Shown here piece after piece: positions 49,701 to 61,282 of a stretch of DNA of 64,000 nt. A program made the translations under genes and the position numbers. The notes below the pieces were generated by a model. It saw only the letters and a list, made by a program, of their open reading frames with translations, was not told where the DNA came from and ran no database searches. The DNA is from Metellina segmentata (lineage: Eukaryota; Arthropoda; Arachnida; Araneae; Tetragnathidae): NCBI GenBank assembly GCA_947359465.1, contig OX375873.1, positions 39,714,437 through 39,778,436 of the forward strand, given 5' to 3'. The first letter of the stretch is position 1. Each line of letters opens with the position of its first letter.

Positions 49701-50089
49701 TGTCCACGTAATTGGCGATGAACCAGTTGGATAGAGATGACTGGAAATGGGCAGAACAGACCATTCGGACCGTTTCGCCCACTGAGAAAGAACACTCAAA
49801 ACCATAATCCTCATCAGAGATCAGCAGAAATGGCTGCAAGTTCTTTTCGTATCGAGAAAAATTATTAATGAATAGATAATTTTTAGACCTTAGATTGTTG
49901 GATTGTTTTGGGTTTATGTCGCCAGGGTCACATAATTGACCAAACTGGGAAAAACACAAGACTACAAGCAAGGGAAAAGCAGAATTATAGGTGAGGGTAA
50001 AACGGAAGAGAGGACAGATTCCGTGTCTGATTTATACTTCTGCCCTCTAGGGGCTAGCGGCAACTTGCAGCACCCTCAACATGTTATTT

Positions 50090-50175
50090 TTATTTCAAAA
50101 TTGATTAACATTTTTACTTTTAAATTGGTTAACATTTTTATTTTTAAATTGGTTAACGTTTTTATTTATTTACTT
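50090..50175 (+). repeat. Short minisatellite, ~27 bp unit
   Basis: Three copies of AAATTGRTTAACATTTTTA, each followed by a T-rich run. The array lies in AT-rich DNA after a segment (49970-50280) that may itself be a repeat. Confidence 0.75.
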
Positions 50176-50793
50176 ATTTATTTTTTGTTTTTATTGTTGC
50201 CACCTGTGCCCTTGGTATTTTTCCAAAAAACTTCGCCACCCTGGGCTATATCCCCTATAGCCACCCCCTAAATCTGTCACTGGACAGATCTCTCATCTAC
50301 CTCGCAATATGCAATATGCACTATATCACAAAACGTATAAAAATGGCACAAACTTTAAAAATTCGATCATGAACAAACCAAAAATCAACTTTAAAAACCA
50401 CAAAAGTTTTAATTTTTGCGTAATAAGTGATTAAAAAACCCGACAAAGTCACGTGGTTGAAAACGGGTGGAGCATGGTGTGACGTCATCGTACATGAAAT
50501 CTCGAGCTATGTTATTTCATACACACAGATTGCTTTCAATGATTTTACGCTAGTTTCAAGATAATTTTATTTTTTAAACAATTGTGTTGAACTATAGTCT
50601 TCTTATTATTATAACGATTTCTTCTCTAAAAATTACGACTGTAGAATAAGGCTTTGTAAAAGGCCAATCGGATAATATACCTAAATTCTATATCCATGTT
50701 TTCTTTTCTGGGAAACTATCCAGATTTAATGGGAGTAAAAATGATAGGTGCGTAAAAGCGAAGAAGTAAAATAATATTTTATACACGCAATAT

Positions 50794-51438
50794 CTATATA
50801 TATATTTCTCTTACGTGGCACGCAAAAAAGACGTTATTTGTTACCGCGTTTGGGCAACATTGTGCGATTGTTTGTTTACTAGGAGCCTCGCGCCTCATTT
50901 GAATCTATAGCGTTATCGGATGAAATTTTATTGAAAAAAATGAATTTTAGACGAGCTGTTGCGGTTTGTAATAGAAATCTAAGAAAGCGGAGGATCTTTT
51001 CAGGGCTGTTTAAAAAACGGTCCTTTTCAAGGCTAACAATTATAGTACAACAAGACGCATGCACTACAGCTTTCGACAACAAACTCAGTCAAAAAGTGTA
51101 TGGGTGGCTCGAGTACTGGGGAAATGTACACACAAACAACATGCTGAGTATTCAATTTACAAAGCAGCTCTCACATTGCGAGTAAAAATTTGCTCAAAGT
51201 TTTCATTTAAATTCTGATTCCAGAAGTACTGTATATATCTTTTATGTAATACAACAAATTTAGATTTGAAAAATATTTTTTTTTGGAATATATTTTGTAA
51301 TCAATCCCTTCTGCTAGGACACGTGTCTTCATTGATGCGAGCGAAGCCAGCATAGGTTCGCGCAGCGAACCAATGAGAATTGCGAAGCAATCCTCCGGGG
51401 GTTGGCGAGCGTTAGCGAGCAGGGGGCGGGCCCCCTAG
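50794..51438 (+). mobile_element. Non-autonomous Helitron
   Basis: The 645 bp element starts with TC (TCTATATATATATTTCTCTT) after a host A and ends in CTAG followed by a host T, as expected for Helitrons. A GC hairpin (GGGGGCGGGCCCCC) lies directly before CTAG. There is no inverted repeat or target duplication. The 3' part (51330-51438) is rich in short repeats of the GCGAGCGAAGC type and is far more GC-rich than its surroundings. It has no Rep or helicase coding; the 84-codon open frame at 50931 has no recognised similarity. Confidence 0.85.
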
Positions 51439-52261
51439 TATTTATTTATTTATTTGAAAAAATGTATTTTTATGTTGCTTAAAAAGAGTAGTGCTATTAT
51501 CAAAAAGTTGTACTTAAAAAAATAGAATATTAATAGTTGTTCTTTCTTCAAGAAGTAACGCAATTCATTCTAAAATAGATTTTTTGTATAGATTAGTATA
51601 TCAAATAAGATATTTATATAGGGAAAAGAATTTTAAATTAGATTAAAATTGTAGGGGTGTTAAAAGAGTGAATTTTGAAAGCCAACTTAAAATTAAATTT
51701 CTACTTTAATTTTTAGCACAATTTTGTTAGTTAATGAACAATAATTTTAAAAATATATTTAAGCGGTAATACTTAATGTACTAAAAGATGATCCAAAAAT
51801 AACATGCGTAGAGACACATGTTGCAGTATTACAGAATTGCAGCTGCATTAAATATTGAACGTAACATTTGGCAATCCAATATTTTAAACCATGAAGGTAG
51901 TGTTTATTAGTGTGATAATTTGATTGAAATTGCAAGAAGTTTCAAAAAATTATACAAATTGAAAAGAAAATTAGTAATTGTTTAAAAATATTTGTTTTAA
52001 TGCAAAACAAAGAAGGTTTTAATGATTTAAAAAAAAAAATTGTCAGAATATCAAAAAGAATTCCAAATTTTCAGGGAATCATTTGCAAAACAAAAAAATA
52101 ATTTCACTTTTAGTAACTCGTTTTGCCATGACATGAAATAAATGTCTAATATCTTATGTAATTTGATCTTGTAACTTCCTTTCAACAATACGGCAAACAC
52201 ATCTTGTATCAATATGCTAAGTTGGTTTTTAAAGATTACTTCCCCAATGACGCACAATAAA
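51439..52261. other. AT-rich DNA between Helitron and long-TIR element
   Basis: Begins with a short (TTTA)n run. Otherwise nothing is recognised. Confidence 0.55.
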
Positions 52262-54968
52262 AAATAAAAATATTTACCTTCCTTCTTATACAATGTATAT
52301 ACATTAGGGCGTATCGAAAAAATCGAAATTTCTTAGATCTTTTTGCGGTAGTGTGGAAAAGTTGTGAACTTCCATCATTAAAACTCGTGTGGAATCTTAA
52401 AACTGTAGGTTAATTTCTTCTGTCACCTCATTGGGCCGGAAGTTCCGAGAATTGGACTAAAAATTATTACAATACAAAAATTAATAAATAATCACAGATT
52501 TCGTTGATCGCTTTGGGGTAGTGCTTACAAGTTACTATTTTTTAACAATAACAACTATAAAATTTTTTATAATTATAGATTAATATTATCTGCCGCCTTA
52601 TCGATACCAAATTTTGGAAAATGAAGGCAAAATTTTGAATTAATACACGTCACACTTATTTTATTTTAATGCGAACAGAAACTTTATTTTACCTTTCAAA
52701 CACACAAATGACAAAAGCGTTACTGCTTGTAATCATTTTTAGTCTCAAATTTTGACATGCGTTCTCTGGATTTTAGTGTCCCTCTAATAAATCCATCCCT
52801 GTTCTGTGGCCCAACTGTTTTTCCAGAGGCTGCAGTGACTAGTTTCACAATCCGCTCAACTGCTAGCGTTTGAGAAGGAAATTTAATGAATTCCCAGCAG
52901 TCCATTGGCATACCGTCCTGTATCATCTTCAGAAGTTCTTTAGAACTGATCTATCTGGGAACTGGAGGCGATGTCACATAAAAACAAGCTTGTCAGTCAA
53001 TGAGAACAACATAGTCTGTAGTTCCAAAGTTAACAGCAGGAATAACGAATCTGCCAACACAATTTCCATCTGGTCTAATTTCCCCTGCCTTGATAATCCG
53101 CCGAGTTGCAAGGGTCCTAATATGGCACCTCTGATCAGTTAACATGTCCAAAAGGATGTTTTCTGGAGACGCAAAGTAAGGGTTATGAGAAATGACTGGT
53201 TCGATTACGTCACGATACTTAGGCAAGTACCGAGATGAGCTGATGAAATGCCACAGGTGTCTAGAACCGTCCTTTATGAAATGATGAATCGTATCTCGGA
53301 ACCATGAGGGTGCATGGACTCTTAGAATGAATACAACTAAAGTTAGCAACTCATTTGATTGGTCTATATATAACCTCAGTATTCGATTGGCACAGAGTTG
53401 TTAGCCAGTGGGCCAAATTCAACGTTCCTGGTTCCCGGTTAGTTAAATCTGAACTACAAACGCCAGAACTAATTGCTGTGCAAATGTCTTATAAGTTTTT
53501 CTGAAATGAACTGAGGGTGGTAGGATAAATGTTTGGCAACTCGTATTCAATACTATTAAAAGCAACAATAGAAATCTTTTCGCATCCTTTGGAGTTTCGT
53601 TCAAGTCTCCAATGTAAGATGTGGGGCCAGATGATTTGCCATCTATGGACTCAAATAGGTGTTGCAATGGCAACTCATTGAAATGAAAGCATATAATTGG
53701 ACTGATCTCTGAAGTTTCAATTCAAGCCTACGAATTACACCATTAAACACTCCTGTGTTCACTACATTGCCGTCACGCCCGAGAACAATAAAGTTGCTGA
53801 AATCATCCAATAAAGCACTTTTTACGTATTCGTAAATGCTATTAGATATATCAAGGCTAGATCCATTTCAGGTGTAACATGTCCCATGTACATAGAACCA
53901 GGTTAAGACACAATGCAGTATTGCGCTTCTACAATTGTTCTTTGGAACTGCTTATCCTCGAGTGTTTCTGATGTTAAAGTTTTGTCATGCCGTCCATCAA
54001 AATAATGGCCAGATAGAGTGGAACGATTTTTATTTGATTTTAAGACCAATTTTTTGTAAATTTTCGATTTTACCCTCCACATTTTATTTTTGTCTGTGGC
54101 GAGGCTGGTGTCTGACTCCGATATTAAACTCATATCTTGCATAACACACGATGCAATAGCAGCCGTGACTCTGTTGGATACACCATATGTATCAATGAGA
54201 AGAATTTTATTATCCAGTTTTAAATGTTTGAACACTTCTTGTGGGCTGCTGAAGAGACGCTGTGTAAGACGCGTGTTTGATGCCCGCCTTGTCTTCCTCC
54301 GTCTCCACTTCCTTCACATCTATTTCATTTTCCCTTTCATTCTCCACTGAATAGCTTAAAGCAGAAGTAGGAGACGAATGTTTTGCAGATCGAATAGTAT
54401 CTTATTCTTTTCGCGTGTGACGTTTCTGGGGCCGTTTGGTTTGTGGAAGATTAACACTTCCAATGAACATTTTTTTCCCATTCTTTGGTCCATGATGAGC
54501 GCCTGCTCGTTTGCAAGAACTTTGCTTTCTTTCGGACTCCCAGTCGGTCTCGATTGTGCATTGTGCAAGCAGTAGACAGTTGTACAGAGAAGTACCAAAA
54601 TGAGTCAAAATTTCCAAAATTCGATGCCGATGAGGCGGCAGAAGATATTAACGTATAGTTGAAAAAAAATTTTGTAGTTGTTGTTGTTACAAAAGAGTAA
54701 CTTTTAAGAGCTACCCCAAAACCCATCAACGAAATATGGAAATATTTATTAATTTTTGTATTTTAATCATTTTTAGACCAATTTTCGGAATTTTCGGTTG
54801 AATGAGGCGACAGAAGAAAACAACCCACAGTTTTAAGATTCCGCACTCTTATTCAATGGAAGTTCACAACTTTTCCGCACTACCGCGAAAAGATCTAAAA
54901 AATTTCGATTTTTTCGATACGCCCCAATGTATATACATTGTATAAGAAGTAAGGTAAATATTTTTATT
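52262..54968 (-). mobile_element. DNA transposon with ~370 bp terminal inverted repeats, family unrecognised
   Basis: The left arm (52262-52635) and right arm (54595-54968) are inverted copies with scattered mismatches. They share AATGTATATACATT, GGGCGTATCGAAAAAATCG, GATCTTTTTGCGGTAGTG, TCTGYCRCCTCATT and TTCGTTGATSGSTTTGGGGTAG. Each arm contains two diverged ~180 bp sub-units (GATC-TTT-G-GGTAGTG ... AGATTAAT-TTCTGCCGCC type). The outer ends are fixed only by where symmetry stops, and I cannot see a clear target duplication. A broken gene fills the middle on the minus strand. Confidence 0.8.
52720..54617 (-). pseudogene. Broken transposase-like gene inside the long-TIR element
   Basis: Co-linear minus-strand pieces are: 54402-54617 (basic, Lys/Arg-rich), 53903-54235 (FKHLKLDNKILLIDTYGVSN..., 110 codons), 53443-53673, 52993-53349 (LVVFILRVHAPSWF, DGSRHLWHFI, RYLPKYRDVIEPVI..NPYFASPENILLDMLTD) and 52720-52926 (WEFIKFPSQTLAVERIVKLVTAASGKTVG, RDGFIRGTLKSRERMSKFE). 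The tone of the last two pieces matches an uncharacterised multicopy arthropod family I recall without a name. No DDE triad can be assigned. Stops and frameshifts separate all pieces, so it is not functional. Confidence 0.6.
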
Positions 54969-55225
54969 ATATATTATTATTAAATATCATTTCCACTAAT
55001 TGCCATGAAAATTTCCGCACCAATAAATAATTGTGGGATGGTAACGAAACTTGGCATGAAGGTACATGTCGGCCAGATATGCAAATGATTATAAATGCAG
55101 CGTGATTGCGCATTGTGTAATGCCACTAGAGGGCGTTGAACTTCGTTCTCCTTTGAGTATAAAACAGGTAAGTAGAGCTTGTTTACGTGTACTTAATCTT
55201 TTGCAAAGTAAACGCTGAGGTAGAC

Positions 55226-55990
55226 ATGCCGTTACGCCGCCATCGAAGACAATATGAGCAGCTGTCAGAGTTCGAGAGGGGAAGAATCATTGGGATGATA
55301 GAAGCTGGGTGGTCAGCTCGGCGAGTAGCTCGTTAAGTAGGCCGTTCTGATTGTACTGTGAGGAGGTGTTGGGATAAGTGGACAGAAAAGACGTCATTTA
55401 CACGGCGACCAGGCTCAGGACGCCCTCGACAGACCAGTCGTCGAGAAAACCGTCACATCATACGAAACGCACGCGTAGAGCCAACTGCCTCATTGGCCGC
55501 TATCCAGACACAGGCAACACCTTCACTACAGGCCCCTGTGTCTTCCCGAACCATCGCAAGGCGCCTGGCTGAAGGACATCTGGTATCTAGGCGCCCATTA
55601 CGTGTGCTGCCAATGACACCCACCCACCGACGCTTCCGTTTGTAGTGTTGTCGTGCACGACGGAATTGGACTGCAACGGAATAGAACAACGTCGTCTTCA
55701 GCGACGAATCTAGATTCAATTTGAGCAGTGATGACAATCGTGTTCGTGTGTGGAGTCCCAGTGGTAAACGCCTCAATCCTGCCTGAAACACCGCTCCCAC
55801 AGCTGGTGTGATAGTACGGTGTGCCATTGCTTACGATACACGGTCACCCCTAATATTGATCTATGGCACAATGACAGCCCAGCGGTACGTCCATGACATC
55901 CTTCAGCCACATGTGATGCCACTCATGACAGGGCTACCAAGATCTATATACGTTGCTGAACATGGGCATTGTAACATTCATCATGTTAAG
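55226..55990 (+). pseudogene. Tc1-like transposase pseudogene, 5' two-thirds
   Basis: Starts MPLRRHRRQYEQLSEFERGR, a hallmark N-terminus of Tc1 elements abundant in spiders, then a homeodomain-like segment, GRPR linker, SRTIARRLAEGHLVSRRPLRVLP, and the first catalytic Asp in VVFSDESRFNL. In-frame stops occur after RRVAR, after RFRL, and at later points. The sequence fades in the second-Asp region (expected IFQQDNARPH reads as a diverged segment near 55960) and the DDE end is absent. It begins right after the long-TIR element at 52.26-54.97 kb. Confidence 0.85.
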
Positions 55991-56049
55991 TTAACAAGCA
56001 ATAGAATGACTCTTTAATCTTCAAAGATAATTTTCGTTAGATCAACAAA

Positions 56050-56120
56050 TATTTCTTGTGTTTGGTGGCACAGCTTGGCCAAATGTGGCTTTTGGACCAT
56101 AAAACCCAAGCAACCGTAAT
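56050..56120 (+). mobile_element. SINE tail fragment (CCAATCAACC family)
   Basis: Contains TTCTTGTGTTTGGTGGCACA, GCTTGGCCAAATGTGGCTTT and CCATAAAACCCAAGCAACC, the 3' module of the SINE seen at 12.5, 58.4 and 61.3 kb. Confidence 0.7.
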
Positions 56121-57419
56121 GGTTGCAAGTGCTTTAGAACTTTTAAAATAAGATGGAAGGACAGTCGTATATTACAACGGATTTACAAGTATAGCTATGT
56201 AATCGCGCAAAAAAAAAATATCGTAAGTTGTTACAAAAGTAGATATTTGATGATAAAAAAATTGCCGGTGAAAGCGCATGCACTAGCGACTATCAACATT
56301 TGTATTCAAACAAGCAAATTCTATTTATGCCTATCTATGACTATTAATGTAATAATATAGGATTTTTTATTGCATTTTAACACTAGTTTAACATTTTGTA
56401 TCAATATTAAACTTGTCAAAATAAGATATAAATCCCGTTTAATATTGATAGCTGTAGACAGCAGACGTATTTCTTGAACTTATATGCAGTAAGTTCAATC
56501 AATTTTGACGTTCGTCTGCGTAGCGCAATTCCAATCCTGGAATTCAACCTTTCTTACTTTTACACGCACTGTCTCTGAATTAAGGCCACAATTGACTGTG
56601 AAAAATTATGCAAGTAAACAAACTGTAACAGTAAACAATTTTTTTTTTAAACAACAATCATTTACGCAAACACTGAAAGCTATTTTCATGTGATAAATGT
56701 TATGTGCGATAAACGGAGCAACGAACGTCATTTTGAAGTCGTGGAAAAGTCAAATGTTCGTCTAACACGCAGGTTTTCTTTTCCTTATCGCTCTGAATAG
56801 CTCATTCAAAATTACAATAATATGCAAAATATACTTATGCAAATGGGCTTTCCTGATAATGATCGTTGAGCGACACATTAATCAATTTGCAACTTACGGT
56901 TCGTGAAGACAAAACTCGCAGTGAGACAATATCTCTCAAAAAGATCTATGTAATGGTATAGCGAAAAGAGACGATGTATTTCGTATATCAAAATAGTTTA
57001 CTAAATATAATTACGTCCTTTAGTAAGATTAGTGAGGTGTTCGTAGTATAAAACAAAAAAATACATTGCTCCATGGGTTAAGAATATCATTTATGTTACA
57101 TTTAATCGATTTATTGCAGTGGGAGTAGTCAGATTTAATACAACGGAATTACCGCTTTGAACAGGAAAGAAAAATAAGCTGAAATACTGATAAAAACTGT
57201 TCAGTTTTGTTGGCGATTAAGGCTAAATCAAATGTGCAATTAATTTTGCTAAAACATTTTATAAGTTATCAACTGAATCGTGTGTACAAACAATAGAAAA
57301 CGATGAGAAATATATTTTGCTTGTTATGAGCTTCTGGATTGACTTCATAGTGATCGGAATAAAAGCAATACATTGACAATACAGAAACAACACTATCTAC
57401 CAACAAATAATTAGAGACC
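56121..57419. other. AT-rich intergenic DNA
   Basis: No repeat or gene recognised. The 62-codon frame at 56505 lacks motifs. Confidence 0.55.
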
Positions 57420-57870
57420 CCTGCAATAGACGTTGTTTCTCCTGGTATGGCACGTTACCCTTGATCGCAATTCCAGGTAGACTCAATTCTGAGACCTACA
57501 GCACCATTTTGGATGATTATGCGCTTCCTACGTTGTGGCAGTTTAACGGGGTGGACCCATGTTACTTTCCGAATGACAATGTCACCCTTCGTGTTGCAAG
57601 GTCCACCATGGTTTGTTATGATGACGATGGGGTCCATCTAATGGACTGGCCTGCGCTGAGCCTGGACTTTAACCTTTCGAGCAACTGTAGAACGTGTTGG
57701 AGCGTCGTCTGAAGTGGTGCCTACACCGTCCGGTGACGGAACTGACCTGCCTTCTCCAATCTGAGTGGTGGAACATACCGAGAGCCGTCGTACAACGACT
57801 GGTTGAGAGTATACCCCGTAGGTTGAAGCTGTAATAGCCGCTCGTGGTGGCTCCACCACCTTTTGAAGGT
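57420..57870 (+). pseudogene. Degenerate Tc1-like transposase fragment
   Basis: A 60-residue frame (ALPTLWQFNGVDPCYFPNDN..., then VHLMDWPALSLDFNLSSN) matches the second-Asp to third-acid region of Tc1 transposases. Frameshifted remnants follow (ERRLKWCL..., VVQRLVESIPRRLKAVIAARGG). Several changes break it, including loss of the SPDLNPIE consensus. It is a different subfamily from the 11.4 kb copy. I found no TIR. Confidence 0.7.
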
Positions 57871-58407
57871 GAATAAACTTCGCTTTCCGCTGTTATCGCA
57901 GGTGTCCAATTCTTTGTTGGTAAATTCTGTACTTTATTTTTTAAATCAATTAAATTTAACACAGCAATATGTAGCAGATGTCTAACGACTGCCCAAGTAT
58001 GATTAGTAATTAACATCATTTTCGTATATATTACTATGAGTATATTAGAATCAGTCGTAATTCTCCATTAGAGGTTTATGGAGTAATATTTATAATTATG
58101 CACTTAGGACATACGTAGAAACACTGCTCTGTAAACGTAAAACAAATCGCACATGGAGACGCAAATGTTAATGCACGAATTAAAACTACTTATGTCTCAA
58201 TCTGTCACCAACTAGTCGTAACACAGACAGAAGAGGTCGCCTGTTCTTAAAAATATAGTATTTTTTGCCATACAGTTTTGTAGACGTCTCGAACACTTTT
58301 TTTACATCTCTTATAATCGGAATCCTTAAAATTAAACCATGTGGTTGATCACATTTCAAAACTATGATATTCAATTGAGAAAAAGACAATGTTTCTTTCT
58401 TATTTAG

Positions 58408-58610
58408 GGGTCGCTGTAGCTCAGTGAATTTGCCTACTGCGCTTGCAACCTTAGAGTTGTAGGCGATGTTGGTTCAATTCTTCCCTGAGTGTATTTATCA
58501 CTCATAATTAAAACTCTCCTTGTGTGTATATGTCCGTTTACTGGAAGTTTTTTGTGCAGCTTGCTGAAATAGGGTCCTTGTGACTCATAAATCCCAATCA
58601 ACCTTTCTTC
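58408..58610 (+). mobile_element. tRNA-derived SINE, same family, copy 2
   Basis: A-box GCTGTAGCTCAGTG and B-box GTTGGTTCAATTCTTCC are followed by CTCCTTGTGTGTATATG, then GTGCAGCTTGCTGAAATAGG and CATAAATCCCAATCAACC. It is collinear with the 12.5 kb copy. Confidence 0.75.
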
Positions 58611-58744
58611 GCATAACGCTTTCTTTCACATAACGTCTTTTCTTGTTCACCATAAACATAAGTTGACACAAATTCGGCACTCTGCTTTAAAACATCCTAA
58701 TTGCTGTACTCAGACGTTAAATATAAGTAGACAGTGCATTAATT

Positions 58745-59135
58745 TTGAAAGCTTCAAAATTAGTGGCCAACATAATGACTTAATCACGTGACTGATTTGT
58801 GAAAATTGTCTTGGGTAGACAATTTGATATTTTATCGCCTTCTTTGGTGATATAATATCTGACAACAGGGTAAAAATGGGTGAATACGCATTTCTATAGT
58901 GTCAACAAAAATGGTGAAATTTCCAAAGCCGAGTACCATGTCGCGCAAACCAATCAGATGATGAACCAATTTATGATTGTGTTCTCCCTTCCAGTGGACC
59001 AATCAGATTATGAATATTCGTTCCCTTCCTGCAGATGAAAATAATTTAAGGTCACGTTATTACTAGTTTGAGCCGCATGACCCTTTACACATGAAATGGT
59101 TACCATAGCTCACTTAACTTTTATTTCTTCTGTAC
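58745..59135 (+). repeat. Dispersed ~400 bp repeat family, copy 3
   Basis: Contains ATCACGTGACTGATTTGTGA, TTGGTGATATAATATCTGAC, GGGTGAATACGCATTTCTAT, ACCAATCAGATGATGAACC, a second ACCAATCAGATTATGAATA, TTATTACTAGTTTGAGC and TTACCATAGCTCAC, the same order as copies 1 and 2. Confidence 0.8.
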
Positions 59136-60089
59136 TTTTACCCACCAATTTAAAACCCTGATCCTTCGCAATTTAATTATTGAAGTGTTTTAGTGCTTGG
59201 CATCAGATGTTCCAAACAGTATAGTTCTACATTGAATAAATTAAAACTTTATGGGATCAAATCTGCTCCCAAATGCCCCCTTAAACCAAAGGTTTGCGAA
59301 ATCAATTCACCAGAGCCGGAGGACAAAGAAACTCGGATTAGAAAACAATTCTTTTTCGTTTCGGCTCCGAAGGAAAAATATGTCACTTGACTTACACCAG
59401 ATCGGACCCATTTGTTCTCGAATGTTCCCCGAAAGTGGAGTGTAATAAAATAAAGCCCAGCACGGCTCACTAAACTTTGAAGTCGTGCCCGATCCTATAT
59501 TAGGTTCTGCGACAGAGAGTTTTTCTCGAGCTACACCCAACTTCCATCGTTCACTCCGTGAAGGTCCCGGAGATTTTCTTTTATTGTCGCCGTCTCGCGA
59601 AGACGTCGCAGATTTATTAAGAGCTTGAGTAAGCGCTTAAAGAAAGAAATAGGAAGAGGGCAATTAACTAATATTTCGGAAGTTGGGATCGGAGAAAAAA
59701 CTCTGGTCTTCTGAGCCCCGGAACGCACCCCCGTTCAAAGAAAGCGGGTGGATTTGTTGTTCAATTTATGACCGTTAAGGAATTTGGTTTTTGTTAACTT
59801 GAAATGCGGTCGTGTGAGCGTGAATGAAATAACTTCATCTAATTTAGCATGAATTTAGTTTTTTGGCGTTCTAGATAATCAAAACATTGGTCCGTTCAAT
59901 GGCATTTCTCCTTAAATTTCCTCACGGATGCTACTGAAAGTCTGGGATGGATGTGAGATGGAAGATGAAGTATTTAATTTATCTTAGAGTAGTATTTCCA
60001 AGTCATTTAACTGCTACATCAATACCAAAAAGTTAAACATGGAATCGAGCCAGACAATACACAAAAGAACTATTTTAAAGATTGAACTA
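59136..60089. other. Intergenic DNA with a less AT-rich core
   Basis: 59250-59730 has higher GC and frames open on both strands (59193, 59251 plus; 59249, 59307, 59531 minus), none with a recognisable domain. It might hold a first exon or a decayed element. Confidence 0.4.
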
Positions 60090-60400
60090 TAGTTGAATTA
60101 ACGCCGTATTGGAGCAACACAGCGGCTATAAGTGACGATTCGGAATGAATTCCAAAGGGAAAGATCCTAGGACAAAAACTAGTAATTGTGAACTACTGGT
60201 AGATAACGAGGTCACACTTGAGCTGGCACACTAGTCTCCAAACTTCCACACTACGCTAACGTGAGGACATATGAGGCGACGGTAATATTAATGTTCACCA
60301 ACCTATAAGTGCACAGAAATCTGTGGTTAGATCTAGTTTTGAACTCGTAACCCTCAGGTTGCTAATCTGCTGCTCCTCAAACCAGGTTATCACGGTCCAA
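60090..60400 (-). mobile_element. tRNA-derived SINE, third family, inverted copy
   Basis: The minus strand reads CCGTGATAACCTGGTTTGAG (A-box), GGTTACGAGTTCAAAACTAG (B-box), CGTCGCCTCATATGTCCTCACG, and ends near GGCGTTAATTCAAC. A related tail lies at 10.91-11.05 kb (GAATTAACGTCATACTGGAAC). Confidence 0.65.
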
Positions 60401-60512
60401 CTATTTTGAAGAAAATTGCATTTTAATTAGTCAGTCTTTAAATCTGCAGAGTTCCGCGATTATGTCAATTTTTACTTGGAAGTATAACTCACTTATTCTT
60501 GTTAAATAACTA

Positions 60513-60600
60513 AGCTGGTTGGTTGGGTTTTATGCAGCAAGAGCAATATTTAGTCAAGCTGTGCCTAACACAAGACAGAGACAAGGTCAAACAATGAATG
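60513..60600 (-). mobile_element. SINE tail fragment (CCAATCAACC family)
   Basis: The minus strand carries GCACAGCTTGACTAAATATTGCTCTTGCTGCATAAAACCCAACCAACC-like sequence. Only the 3' module of the SINE is present. Confidence 0.7.
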
Positions 60601-61049
60601 TCGTAACGTCGTGAGTAGAATTTAAGTGGCGAGTGGCTTGTAGGCAATTAAAATAACTTTTAGAAATACAGCACATTTAATTAGTTACTAAAGATACACA
60701 TACGTTAAGGCTATTTCTAGGCTACTAGATGGTATATACAAAAATGGTTTCAGTCCCGCAGATTCAACGGAGCAGACTAGTTCTGCATCTCTTCACGTTC
60801 ATGCGTTCAACCATTGTCTCTTTTCCTCGAGAGAAGATCGCACACGTTCTCCCGAAACCGCTACAGTTCAAAGACGAGGGCTACCCCCATCCGGTCATAA
60901 ATTCGTTAGCCGATTCCCATCGACGGCGAATTCACGTAACAAAGGAAATCTCGATAAGGACATCCATGAAGCTGTAGCAGAGAGACCCCCTACGACGCTA
61001 CAATGTGACATACAATGAAGGTTTTTCTGAGCAGAAGTGAGGAATACAG

Positions 61050-61150
61050 GAGAACTTGCAAGTAAGTTACTGGAATCAAACGTGTGCCCTTTAGAACTTG
61101 CAGTTAAGTTACCGGAATCAAACGTGCGCCCTTTAGAACTTGCAGGCAAA
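61050..61150 (+). repeat. 42 bp minisatellite
   Basis: GAACTTGCA is repeated at 61052, 61094 and 61136. The intervening sequence (AAGTTACYGGAATCAAACGT, GYGCCCTTTA) is nearly identical. The unit is 14 codons long and stays open on the minus strand, but nothing else supports coding. Confidence 0.85.
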
Positions 61151-61282
61151 TAACTAAGAAAAGCGACGCTATATTAAATTGTTATGCATTATAAAATTGT
61201 CCCTGTTTTTTTCAAAAGTATGCATGCGCTTATAAAGTTTGAACAGCTATCTGTCTGTTCACTTATGAAAATGAAGATAAAA

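Noticed and set aside
50931..51185. 84-codon gene in the Helitron
   Set aside because: No recognised similarity and no Rep or helicase motif. It may be captured sequence, but nothing supports coding.
59193..59730. Protein-coding gene in the GC-richer segment
   Set aside because: Frames are open on both strands because stops are rarer at higher GC; none shows a domain, signal peptide or codon pattern I can defend.
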